Assembly (NCBI GenBank): GCA_036583965.1
Contig: JAZBQD010000015.1
Span: 72,394,330-72,458,329 of the forward strand
Direction of reading: 5' to 3'
Length of the DNA: 64,000 bases
DNA from: Prunella strophiata
Lineage: Eukaryota > Chordata > Aves > Passeriformes > Prunellidae
Below are positions 50,323 to 62,600 of the stretch, piece after piece (within the stretch, counting starts at the first letter, position 1; each line of letters starts with the position of its first letter). The notes beneath the pieces were generated by a model that saw only the letters and a program-made list of their open reading frames with translations, ran no database searches and had not been told where the DNA came from. The position numbers and the translations under genes are program-made.

Positions 50323-51047
50323 GATCAGTATCAACACAGGCTGGGAGATGAAATTATAGGGAGCAGCCCTGATGAGAAGGACTTGGGGGTGCTATAGAGG
50401 TTGGACATGGCCCAGCCATGGGCACTCCCAGCCCAGAAAGCCAAAAGTCTCCTGGGCTGCATTCAAAGCAGCGTGGGCAGCAGGGAGGGAGGGGATACTG
50501 CCCCTCTTCTCTGCTCTGGTGGGACCTCACTGGCAGTGCTGCTCCAGCTCTGGGGTGCCCAGCACAGGGAATTGATGGAGTGAGTCCAGAGGAGGCCACC
50601 TGGGTGATTAGAGGGATGGAGCACCTCTCCTATGAGGAAAGGCTGAGCACAATTGGGATTGGTCCCAAATGGAAAAGAGAAGGCTTAGGGTGACCTAATT
50701 GTGGCCTTCCAGTAGCTGAACGGGACCTACAAGAAAAAGGGAGAGGGACTTTTTCCAAAAGCATGTAGTAATGAGACTGTGAATGTATTCAAACAGAAAG
50801 AAAACGGGTTTAGGTTAGATATTAGGAAAAAAATTCTTTACTCTGAGGGTGGTGAGGCATGGGAACAGTTGCCCAGAGAAGCTGTGGTTGCCCCATAGTT
50901 TGAAGTGGTCAAGGCCAGGCTGGACGTGTCCCTGAGCAGCCTGGTCCAGTGAAAGGTATCCCTGACCATGTCAAGGGTTTAGAACCAGATGGTCTTTAAG
51001 ATGCCTTCCAATCCAATCCATTCTGTGACTTTGATGTAGAATTGAAA
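50323..51047 (+). mobile_element. CR1 LINE, right part (RT end and 3' UTR) of an interrupted copy
   Basis: Continuation of the CR1 at 49285. It includes 'AGCAGCCCTGATGAGAAGGA' (50362), 'CTTGGGGGTGCTATAGAGG' (50382), 'CACCTCTCCTATGAGGAAAG' (50622), 'TTTAGGTTAGATATTAGGAAA' minus its last base (50809), 'GGGAACAGTTGCCCAGAGAA' (50861), and 'CCTGAGCAGCCTGGTCCAGT' (50931). The tail reads 'CCATTCTGTGACTTTGATG' (around 51018), a decayed terminal repeat. Frames of 60-91 codons at 50354-50693 lie within it and are not host genes. It is inert. Confidence 0.92.
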
Positions 51048-52886
51048 GTGAAGACTTGAGATACGTATTTGTGGTCACAACTCCATGAAAACTCAAAACA
51101 TGATTTACAACTCCCTGACTTCTGAAGATTTGGCACTAGAATTTCAACTACTACAGGTGAAGCTTTGGTTTTAAATGCCTAAACCTTCAACTGTGATGTT
51201 AGTGTTACAGTTGTTTCAAGTTTATTATAGATCAGGGAGTTGTGCCATCATTGTGAAACCTGGAACCTAACTTTGGAATTCTCTGTACTGTAGAGAGCAA
51301 TTTTAAGTTCTATTTTGACCTCTAAAATTTTTGTAACATATTTCACGTCCTAAATCTAAATGAAGTGATATAAATTTTAGACCTAAATGCAATGCAGCTT
51401 AAAACATCTCAGTGGCAATCTTTGGTGCCAGAATAGAAACAGAAAACCTAGCATGTCTCAAACAGATGGAGATATCCATCAAGTTGTTTAAATATTTATA
51501 CTAAAATACATATAAAATCTATGTGTATGTTAGAAAACAGTTAGGGAATGCAGTTTCATTTAAGAGTTGTGTAAGGCAGAGGTTCAGTTTTATGATAGCT
51601 CTATAACTAATGAGTTGTTTTCATATCATTCTACTTTTCTAGCTTACATACTTTTTTAAAAAAACCTTATAAGATGACTCTATCTCTATAAATTATCTCA
51701 CTAACTTCAAGCTGATTCTTTTCAGGTGCCACTTTCTTTCAGTGTAAATGGCACTTAAGATTTTGTGTAACAGTCTGCAAAGTCAAGAATTGATAAAACT
51801 ATATGTAAATCCTAGTCTACCCTGTGGCACAGACATGCATTTCTTTTTGTCTACAACATGAACAATTAAAAAAAAAAAAATCTTAGATTGAGCTAAGAAA
51901 TCCAGGTATAATCCATAGTTTGGATACTATACCCAATACCACCACTTCACAGATGTGTCTCTTCTTGCATTGACATTTTGGTCTGTTGGTATCTTTCCTT
52001 CTACAAGCTGCCTACTTAAAATTGTTTGCCATATCCTCTTCTTTTCTCAGTCATCACAGGAAAGCAGATAGAGATGCACCAAAGCCCTGAATCACTAGCA
52101 GAGCCAAAGCAGATTTTGTGAGATCACAAGCAGATTTTCCCACTAATGTTAAATATAACAACTCTTTAATTTGCTGGGAAAAAACAAAAAAAAAAACAAA
52201 AAAACAAAACACAGCAAACCAAACATTGTGACTTTAGCATTTGCCCAAGGGCTTATGTTCACCTGAGTTGGAACAAGTTTGAGCTCGCACTTCTGAAGAC
52301 AAATTCCCCTGTTTCTGGAAAGCTCAGAATGTTCAGGCTGCTTCACAGCAGCAGCTGTGCTACCACTGGGAACAGGGAGTTTTCAAGATTCATGACATCA
52401 GACAGAATAATGGCCATGAGAGCCTGCATCTCTAATCTAGTAATGAAGCAACTTGCTATTGCAATTTGCATTAAGTAGTTACTGAATAAAAATGAAATTA
52501 AAATAGAGAATGCTCCTAAGTTACATCTGCTTTGAATTCTTGGTGAGAAGAAAGGTTGTTTTTGACATGGTACAAAGGATAGGCAGAGGTAATTAAGCCT
52601 TTTTTTGATGCTCTTTAAGGAGAAAAATTGTTAATACCATTCAGACATGTGTTCCAGGTTAGAAGTTGAACATGACTGTAGTTTAAATTCTTCCCTAGAA
52701 TTTGAGAAAAAGGTATTGTGAGTCCTGACTTGCAAGGATGTGGAAGTCCTTCTCTGTCAATGATGCTGTGTTTATACCAAATGTTACCACACAGGTTTGT
52801 ATATTGTGTGTAAATTACCTTATTATGGAAAAATGATGCAATACCTTATCCTTATTCCTACTGAACATATGCGTATGTGTTAGTTT

Positions 52887-52904
52887 TATATATATATATA
52901 TATA
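52887..52904. repeat. (TA)n microsatellite
   Basis: Uninterrupted TATATA run. Confidence 0.95.
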
Positions 52905-53650
52905 AAATCAACTAGAGAACCATCATGATGTAATTGTTTAGAAGAATGGCAAATCAAGCCAGCTTTAGAGTTTGTTCATTAGTAGCAGATTTGTTAATGG
53001 TCAGATTTTAATACTCATCATCAACAATATGTGCACAAAACTCTTTGTCTTTTGGTAGTCCCACTCTAAATTAGCTGTCAGTATATTCTGCCATGGAGCA
53101 CATGCCATATATCAATGGTCCTTGATGGATTTTAATTGCAGATATCCCACTGATCAGGCTTGGAAGTTATTCAACAAGAGAAGTCAGAAATGAGATGAGC
53201 TTGTCTTCCTTCACTTTATCCTGTTCTCCAGTTCTACTCACTTGTGCTCCATGTGCTAGTGCTGTCCTATCACAAGAGGAAAGGCAGTTTTATCCCATAG
53301 CTTTTATCTTGCCAGTCATCCGCAAGTATTTGGAAGGATGTCCCTTGTGCTTATCTTGTTCTTGCTCTGGCAGCTTTAGTTCTCAGGATGCTTTTTATAT
53401 GTAACCAGATCTAGCTTTGTTTGACTATTTGGTGATTGTATTACTCAAATATTTGAGCAAAGTTCCGTCTGGCTATGCTGTCACAGTGTTATAAACACAT
53501 ACTACTTTTAATTATAGCATTTAATAGTTTCATATTTTATAGTGTAGCTAATGTTGATTATATCTTCATTAGTCCATTTATAGTTTATTGGTGTCACAGG
53601 CCACTGCATTGGCCAAAATCTTATTTGTCTTGATTTATTTGTTGTCAGGG

Positions 53651-53709
53651 TTTTGTTTTTTTTTGTTTTTTTTTTTTTTTTTTTTTTTTGTTTTGTTTTT
53701 TTTTTTTTT
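53651..53709. repeat. Poly(T)/TTTTG tract
   Basis: T-rich tract with a pure T run of 24 (53666-53689) flanked by TTTTG units. It closely resembles the tract at 19990-20076. Confidence 0.95.
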
Positions 53710-56115
53710 CATTCTACTGTGAAAAGTATGTGGCACAAACTTTTCAGACCAAGAGAGCTCTTATGTAAAAAACCATCTACTTTCTGACTGTCTGCAGAGA
53801 TAACTCGGCCTCTTATACAGAGTGAGCTTGCCATGGCAGAACAGCTTTGCTTTTCCTGTCATTACTTACAGTGTGACACCTGAAGACAAAGATGCCATTT
53901 CCCATCTACTAAGTGATTGTATCATTGTCTGTATAGAAGGAAGTATTGAGTTCCCACCAGGATCAGCACGTTCAATATTAATGCCTCTAATGCTGAAGTG
54001 GTTTACTTATTTCTTTAATCAAACAGCCAAGAGAAAACATAATTATAATAGTACAAGCGTGAATGGCAAATTAATCAAACCTCTTTAAAGTTCTGATTTT
54101 GCAGCTGGAATTTTGCCTGCTGTAGCTTAAAAACTTTTTGCCAAGTACTTAAGGTGCTCAAAATTTACAAACCAGGAAGGATGTGAATTTTTTTGGCAAA
54201 TATCCTCTGGATCTACTTCAGTTTTGTTTCTTTCTCTGAACTGTCACTCCAGAGAAACAGTGCTTTGGTAGTTCTCAAATGATGTGTTTCACTACCAGAG
54301 AAGAAGAAATGCAGTTAGTATTTTCTCAGTCTAGATGTATTTCCTCCTGACCTGTTCTGAGTTATTAAATTGAAGTGAATAATGAGGGCTATCCTAACCA
54401 ATAACTCAGTAAAAACTGCAAAGTAAACGAAAGTTTGGTTCAGTTTTATAAATGGTTACTCAGCCAGAAAAAGGAAACAAGTCCCTTCTGTAAATACTAC
54501 TCATTTATTCAAGTGCAGCTTTTTCACTGCACACCCCTGCCACCCCTTGATCCTGACACACAGACTGCCTGAAGAACAAGCTGTTGTGGAGCCATTGACC
54601 ACATGTGTGTATTTTATGATGACCGAAAAGCATTTATTTGGACTTTACCCAGTTCATCTCAACAGAAATTTTACCTTGGGAAAAAAGTAATGTCTCTGAG
54701 GAGGACTCTTTTTAAAACCAGTCACAAGTGACATTTTTCAAAAAGCAAACCAAGGGAATGTCAACAAAGTAGTCAGTCCAGGATCAGTCCACCAACCCCT
54801 GACTTGCCTTCTGTGTTAAGGTGGGAAAGTGAATGTGTCTGCCCCAAAAAGGAGAATTAGCCTTCACTGAGGTTTCTGTAGACACAGTTTTAAATTCTAA
54901 ATAGTTAAAAACTGGCTTGGAAATCTGCCCATTGGTGCCTGCAGAGTGAGACTGCATGTGACTATTCACTCATCCTCTCCTCTCATCTCCCTCTGGTCCT
55001 CATCTCTTTCAGTATTTAGACTAAAATAGAGAACCTGTTGTCTGCAAAGCCTTCTAGGTGCCTTACTGCAAGCAATTCAGTCTTCATTTTGGTATTGCTA
55101 TTTTTCCCTGTTTTGTCTGTCTCTATGCAAGGAGAGCCAGAAGAAATTAATAGCAAATCCAAACTAAATTAGCATTAATCTGAATGAAATAAATGCTATT
55201 CCTGCTTTCACCGTACTGTAAGAAAATAATATAAATTGATAATTTGAAATCTGGGGGTAGTCAGGCATTACAGGGTTACCTCAGGGTTCTTTTTCTGCTT
55301 TTAGCTCTCTCTTTACAGGAAAAATTATGGAAATGGCATGGAAAGGATACATTAGTCATTTTATTTGTGTAGAATATATATCATTTAGCAGGGGTCGGCA
55401 ACTTGCAAAGGTTAACACCAAAGTACTGAAAAATCAGAGTGATTAGTAGGATAATGCTTTAAAAATGAAAATTTGGATCAAAAATATCCCTAACATTCAT
55501 CCATAAAACAAGATTTGGACAATATAGTTTCTATTAGTCTCCAGCAAAAGGTTTCTTGCAATGAGTATTTCAGATAAATAAGCTTCATACAAATAAGGTC
55601 ACGTTGAAGACAGCAGGTACCTTATTGCATTACAAATCTCATATCCCATGCTGGGTTGGCAAGAAAAGATGGGACAAGGACAACACACACTGACTTTTTT
55701 TTCCAAAAAACAGAACATTCCCCAGTTATTTCAGGGGAAAAGAGTCAACAAGGAGAAACATCCATAAAATTCTCAATAACCAGATGCTCCATAGGGACAT
55801 ACCATAGAGCTCAAGTGTGAAGGCAGTCTTGGAGCGAGTAGAATGAAAAGATGGTTGTATTATATCAAGGCCCAGAAATGGTATTCATACCTGTTTGGAA
55901 TATACCAAGAATGGAAAGAAACCTAGGTTTACCTCTGCAGCCATGTGAACTGTAGGGACTGTAGGGACTTCCTTCTATGGTGCTCAGGGGACCTATCCCT
56001 GTTTTACTAGGGATAAGAAACAGAATTAAAAACTGTGAGATTTAGCAAAAGATCCAAATTTCTTTTTAGATGGGTTGTGCAGTATCCTACTGTAATTGGT
56101 ATTACAGATGCAAGA

Positions 56116-56153
56116 TACAGTACAATACAATACAAGACAGATTCAATACAAGA
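56116..56153. repeat. Imperfect ATACA/ACAAT repeat
   Basis: TACAATACAATACAAGACAG then TTCAATACAAGAC: a decayed pentanucleotide microsatellite. Confidence 0.85.
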
Positions 56154-57969
56154 CTGAGATGTGTGAAGAGTTCTGTAAAGAAAGTGCCTTATCCTTTCCT
56201 TGTGTTGTGATCCCCTTTCAGGAAACCCCAAAGGAAAATGATGATACAGACCCAGCACACTTTCTCTGCTAATCTGCTTAGTTGTGTACTCATTTCAATG
56301 AGACTGCTATGCTCCACAGGCTTGCTGCAGGTCTACAACAAAGCAAACAAATCACTTTAAACTTTCCTCTTTAACATCCTCTTTTTTCCTACTCAACTAT
56401 TACATATAATGTTTGGCAAAAATAATTTTGCCCAGAGTGAAAACTGATGGAACAGGACAACAAATTTTTTGTGCAGTGTTTGCAAATCTGGCACAATACC
56501 CAGCTTTGCTTTCTGCACTACATTTGTCACTGCAAAGGCAACTACTGAGGTGAAACAGATCTTCATATCACCTTTTGCAATCTCGTTGAAATAAACACAA
56601 TTATTTCTTCCACAAAAATGTGATTAATTCTTTCCGTCAAACAGCACAATGTAATATTCATGTGATGACAACTATCTTGGTCTACTCATCAAAAGTATAA
56701 CTACAGCAAGGAAAGAGACTTTTCATTATTTACATAACACTGAAGACATTAATTTGTGCCTTTCATTTATCTATTATATTCTACTAATGAATAAATTACT
56801 AAATTGAATACCTCATTCTCTAATTGCAATTAAAAAAAGGAAGTCATCACTCATGGATACTACCAGAATTAACCTTCTTTTGTGGTTAATTTAAACATAT
56901 GCAGTACAAATAATCTTACTTGAAACAGATGGACAGCTCAGAAACATTTATTCTATTTACCAAAAAAAGATTTTGAGTTACAAATACACAAATGCATTTA
57001 TCTCAGGTTATGCTGCAGCTAAATTGAGAACTTGTACTTGCACATTTTAAAATTACATTTCTTTTCTATTCTGCAATCAATAACAAAAGGTAAATAAATA
57101 CATTGATGTCAAACACACAGAGACAAACAAAATTGTTTAACATAAAAGAGAAATTTATTTTAAAATAAAAAATAATATATTTGAGATAAAGCATTAATGA
57201 AATAACAGAAGACAATGTAATTTGCGTTTTTTTTCCTAGAAATATCATTTTGCAGATCAAAGTCCAAGCCCTGCACAGTTCACATTGTTCTTAGTCTGTC
57301 TCACTGCACAGCAAAGGTCCAAGACCTCACAGTTTGGATTTCTATTGGAAGCAAAATTCCAGTGGTTCAGGTGATGATAAAACCAAGTGACCAATATTCT
57401 TCTTCTATAGCAAATCAGTTTTTGAAAAGAAATCACTTAGGCCCAAGTAATATCACAGGAAGGCCCATGGCAGGCACTAACTAAAATCACTCACTGGATC
57501 AATTACCAAATGTGCTCGGGACTAGGGAGCAAGGCTGGGCTCTCTCTCCAAGTGAGGAGCTTAGTAAGTAAATACAATAATGTAAGGTTTTAGATTTCAT
57601 GAGCATGAACTTTGTGTCCCTGTCTGACCTGCTGAGTGAGATTCTTTGCTGTGGAAGAGCAGAGCTTTAGCAGGAGCAGAGGGATTCCGACACATATAGC
57701 ACCTCAGACACTCCCTGCACCAGCAGAAGAGAGGAGCAAGGCACGCTGCTGAAATGAAATGAAAGGGAAGTGAGGAGGGTCGACAGTGAACTCACTTCTG
57801 TTAGCTCAGCACTGACGTGCTGGCTTCAAGTGCACACAACTGTTGAGCAGTATGTCAACATGGGTTTAAAGATTTGAATCTTTGTCATCAGGTGAGCTAA
57901 GATTTTCAGACTCCTACCCTAGGCAAAATGCAGTTTTCCAAGTAACACATATTTCTTGTTGTTTTTTTC

Positions 57970-57993
57970 TTTTTTTTTTTTTTTTTTTTTTTT
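57970..57993. repeat. Poly(T), 24 bases
   Basis: Pure T run with a preceding T-rich segment. Confidence 0.95.
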
Positions 57994-59635
57994 ACAAGTG
58001 AAGTGCTTTTGTTTGCTTGCTTTTCAGTTTTGACCTATATGTAATAAGTTTCATTTTAACTTCCAAAACACTAATAGCTTATTTATTATTTCATGTAGAA
58101 CACAATATACATAACAAATTTGACCTAATTGGCAATGTATCTCCCTTTACCCACTGCTGTATCTTTCAAATTCAAAGATGAACAATGAGGGTCGCTTTAA
58201 TCCCCTAGAAATCAATTAGTTTATCATCTGGAATAATGTACTTCTCATAATTTTATTTTCCTTCTAGCAAGTGTCTTCAATTCTGTCACCATCTCTCCAT
58301 AGCATAATGTCCATGTGGCATATGTTGAATTTTCATTCAGGTCATGTTTCAAGTTGAAATATGGACTGGCATCAAGTAAGTATAAAAAAATTACAGTTTC
58401 AGCTGACCCAGAATTTTTCCAAGTGAAAGAAAAGATCAGTGCTGACACACAACAATCTAGTATTTCCCCTTCTTACAGATTAGATCTTTATAAAGCATAA
58501 TGCCCACTGACATCCAGATGAACAAGTTTTCTCTCAGTGAAATATTTTAAGCTTTCATTCAAGATCAAAACCAAATATTTTTTATTTCTGGACTCTGATT
58601 CTGGAGTTTTCAATTGTGGACTTTGTAAAAATATTTGACATTAACAAATTGGATTGCACACATATGACAATCTTACAGACAGTAAAGAAAATAAAGGTAT
58701 TTATGATCCACCAAAGGTAGAGTACAACTCATCCATTAATGAAGACAGAAAGATCTCTAATCTTTCCACTAAGTGTTTCTGTATCACCTGCAATCTTGCA
58801 CAAAAAATTCCACACATGACATGTAACATTAACAGAAATATATCACTAATTTGAAAGAAAAAAATTCCTGTGATAATCTCAATTTTAGCATTTTAATATT
58901 TGATTTCTTAAAGAACACAGTGATACAAGCATTGTAATATACTTTTCAGTTATGGATTTCATAATATTTGAATAAACGCTCTTATTCTGTTGCTAAAATC
59001 TAATCTAATATTTATAACCTGCAAAGACTGGCATTTTCATCAGCAAAAATATTAAAATATCTTTACAGGCCTGCAGCTTACATGCATATTACAACTTGTA
59101 GAATATTGGTTATATGATGAGGGAATGATTTCTTTGAACAGATTTCTCATTCTTTGTTACCTAGAGCCTGCATTTTTCATCTGGAAAATACTTGCGGTTA
59201 TATAATGTTTTAGAGTCTCTGCGCATGCCACAATATTTTTTAATCACATGGAAAATATGGTGCAAATCTGCAACCTCTAAAGCTGCAGCCTGTGCTGCAC
59301 TGAATAGTGAAACAAGATATACTGGATGGTCAGAGTGATATATTTCACACACAGCTCTAATTTTCATAACACCTTTAGATTGACATGAAGTATAGTTTAG
59401 AATAAGGACATTCCTTTGTGTTTTGGAATAGGCATACTAGGGATCAAAGAAGAATGAGATCTCTCTCAAAAAAAAATTGTTTTTAAGCTAAGCCAGTGAA
59501 CTTATTTTCTCTTTGGAGATGCAGCAACTGTGCCTCTGCTTACAGAAGCAGTCTGATGAAGCCTTGTGTCTTAAGAACCAACATATCTGAGACTCAGAAA
59601 TTGCTTTCCTTAGTTTACTTTTTTGGTGGGTTTTT

Positions 59636-59697
59636 GTTTTCTGTTTTTGTTTTTTTTTGTTTGTTTGTTTGTTTGATTTGTTTATGTTTGTTTTTTA
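59636..59697. repeat. (TTTG)n-type tract
   Basis: TTTG units with T-run and TTTA/ATTTG interruptions. Confidence 0.9.
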
Positions 59698-62600
59698 ATT
59701 GTCTGTTTATTCTTTAAGGATCTATGCAAGAGCCTGTGGTAAGGGAATGATGATAGCAGGCAGGGCAGATTCTTGTACTTCTAAACAACTAGAAAAGCAT
59801 TTCATATGACCAGGGGCTGCTACACCATGCTCTATTAGACTGCAAAATCATCTGAAATGTATGCACAATCTCCTGAGCAAAAGCCTGACAGAGAGGCCTT
59901 TCCACTTCTCTGGTGTAAGTGTTCAAAGCTAAGCTTTCAGGAAAGCCATTACAGTATGCTTAAAAGAAGTCTTTTGGTTGAAAAGCATCCCTAAAATATT
60001 ACAATTCAGAGGACTTTAATGCAGGATTGCTGTGAAATTAAAACAAAACTAGAAGTAAAAGGCAGCTTTAAGAATATTCAGTTTTTCTAATAGGTATTAC
60101 AAAGGGCCACACATGATCAATATGTCCTAAAAAGATATTGTTGCTGGTTCTGTAGTCAAAACAAAAAGTTTGTACTTCATATTGGAATTCCATGGCAGAA
60201 TATTTTCTCTAAATTTCTCACTTTCCATATATAAAAAACTTACTGTATTGAGATTACTTCCAATTTCTCAGTGACTATAAAAATATTTTAATTAGATGCT
60301 TTAAGAAATATAGTCTGTTGTTGGAATGTTTTTTGTGAATGATAATAATCGACTGCCAGAGACATGTAAACTTGATACAGAGTGCAGTGCAATTAAGCAA
60401 ATTTTTTAAAAAAATCCAGGCAAAAATAAGGAGGAGAACAAATATTTTATTGGGGTAAACAAATTTCTTAGAAAATATTTATTTCTCCGCTAAGAAAGGA
60501 TTCTGAAAGTGATCGGGGGTTTGCCACCATTTTTTGTTAAATTTTTCTGATTAGCTATGATAACTTTGAATAATGACGTAAGTTAATACATAAAATGCAA
60601 TGAAAGACTAGTAACTGTTCTAAACACCTTAGCTGATTAGGATGGAATAATAAGCAGTTCAGGATGAAATTTTAAAATTTTGAATAATTTCTGAACAGTC
60701 TTTTAGTTTTTAAATTGACTTTTCTGCCAAATCCATTCAAAAAGAACATGTGAAAAGTTTGGCTGACTTGAATCTTTATTTTTCAGTGACAGTTTTTTGA
60801 CTAAAACAAAATTTTTCTCTCCTGTCTGCAAAATTTTTATGAACTTCTTATGTGCTAGGTACAAATGACATCTTGCTTTTTGTAAGAGTGTTTTTTGTGT
60901 GATTTTTTTTTTTTTTGCTTTTTCTTTTTTATGAAAGGATTAGGGCATATGAATTTGTTGCTTTAAAACCTGAAAGATCAAAAATAATTACAAACCTCAT
61001 TCTTATGAAATACTTTACACAGCAAAACACAGAAATATTTTTTCTTAGCTATCCCTTATTGTGTTTTGCTTTTATAATTTCTTATAACAGGAATACCCAG
61101 ATAACACTTGTAAAGTATCCATTCATCAATAAAAAAGATCCCATATTATGAAAGTCTGAAAATAACTTCCTTATTATCTTTTGAAAATAAACATAGGGAC
61201 AAGGTTCTTTTATTTTGTTGCTGGATTTTACACTCAAATTTTTATGAAAAAAATAAATCAATTAGAAAACCAAACAAATTATTTTATTATATATTAAGAA
61301 GTAAAAAAAAGTTAAAAACCTGAATAATAATATTAAATTATACTTTATCACTGTTGGAACTTGTTCCTAATTTTTCTTTTGAAATTCAATTACAAGAAAT
61401 TTCATCTGAAGGGAAGATGTAGGATAGATTGAGCAGTATCTGATAGACCTTTATCACAGTATAATCTTCACTCATCTTTTGTACTTATTTTGGCACAGTT
61501 TAGTTGGATTACTCACCTCCTCCTGAATTCCCCATGTAAAGTAACAAGATAATTCTTGGCTAACCTTTCTGCTTAACAAATTTAGAATGTTTTCCATGTT
61601 TTTGACTTTACTGCTTTTTTCCAGTCCTTTTGTATCAGAATAAACAGGACTGTGCACAGCCACGAGACAAGATGGTACTCATCTTTACTCCATAGTTCAT
61701 TTAATAATTTCATATTCAGAGGGTGAAATTAATTAAATAGAGACTCTGATAAAGAAAGTGCCTTCAGGAAACCAGTCTTAGATATTTTTTTGTTACTGTC
61801 ATTTGCCTTATGACTTTCGCCCCCCTCTAAAAACTAGTGGCATGTCTGGTGTCTCAGACTGGTATGTCTAATAGCATAATAAGATGTTTTTCCCACTAAC
61901 ATCAGCTAAGCTAATAAAAGGTATAACTTTTCTCCACAAATTTTGTTGTGTCCAACTATACTGAGGAAAACACATTGCTGCAGAAGAAGAAACACTCTCA
62001 TTTAATTTTTTATTTTAAAATATATGTATATGTATTTATGACACTTTTCTGATTACTATACTTAAAATGAACTATTCTGTGCAGCAACACTTGCAGAATT
62101 CAAATAATCAGGCTCCTAAACAACCACAATCTGAGGTCTCTAATATTATGGAAATCCATGTAAGTAATGTTTTTAAAGGTGCACTGAATTCAAAATCACC
62201 TTCATTAATGGCACAGTTTCATTCCAGCTGCCTTTCATGTTTTGCAAGTGTGATTAATATTCCTGCCCACTAGAAAAACTTCTTAAAACCATTCATTGAA
62301 ACAAATTTGAAATGCAAAGATTCAGTTATACAGGAAGACAGGATGAAGAATTTCACCAAAATGGTAAATACTCACAAATCATGGATTTTGAAATATTGGA
62401 GTTTCTTTATTGTGTTATTTTTTTCCCTGCATAACTGGTTATTCACTTATAATGACTCCTACTTCTTGCAACAAACCACATTGATAAAATGTGTCCATGA
62501 TGGAAATGCACAAAGCCATCTACAAGGACTATTAACAGCTGTAGGGAGAAACCTGAGGGTTGTTCAGACAATGGCCTGTAGTGTTGTGGGTGATTTTATT

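Noticed and set aside
49431..50359. Overlapping long open frames (297, 275, 198, 195, 154 and 140 codons) on both strands
   Set aside because: They lie in the G+C-rich insert, where stop codons are rare, start in or run out into CR1 sequence, overlap in conflicting frames, are dominated by Pro, Gly, Ser and Ala, and show no known domain.
53822..54088. 88-codon plus frame with an acceptor-like pyrimidine stretch ending in CTTACAG at about 53872
   Set aside because: No matching donor, no domain, and an internal acceptor would not preserve the start; chance is more likely.
57500..57850. Less A+T-rich stretch considered as a promoter or 5' exon
   Set aside because: Few CpGs, no TATA or initiator arrangement, and no open frame or splice context that stands out.
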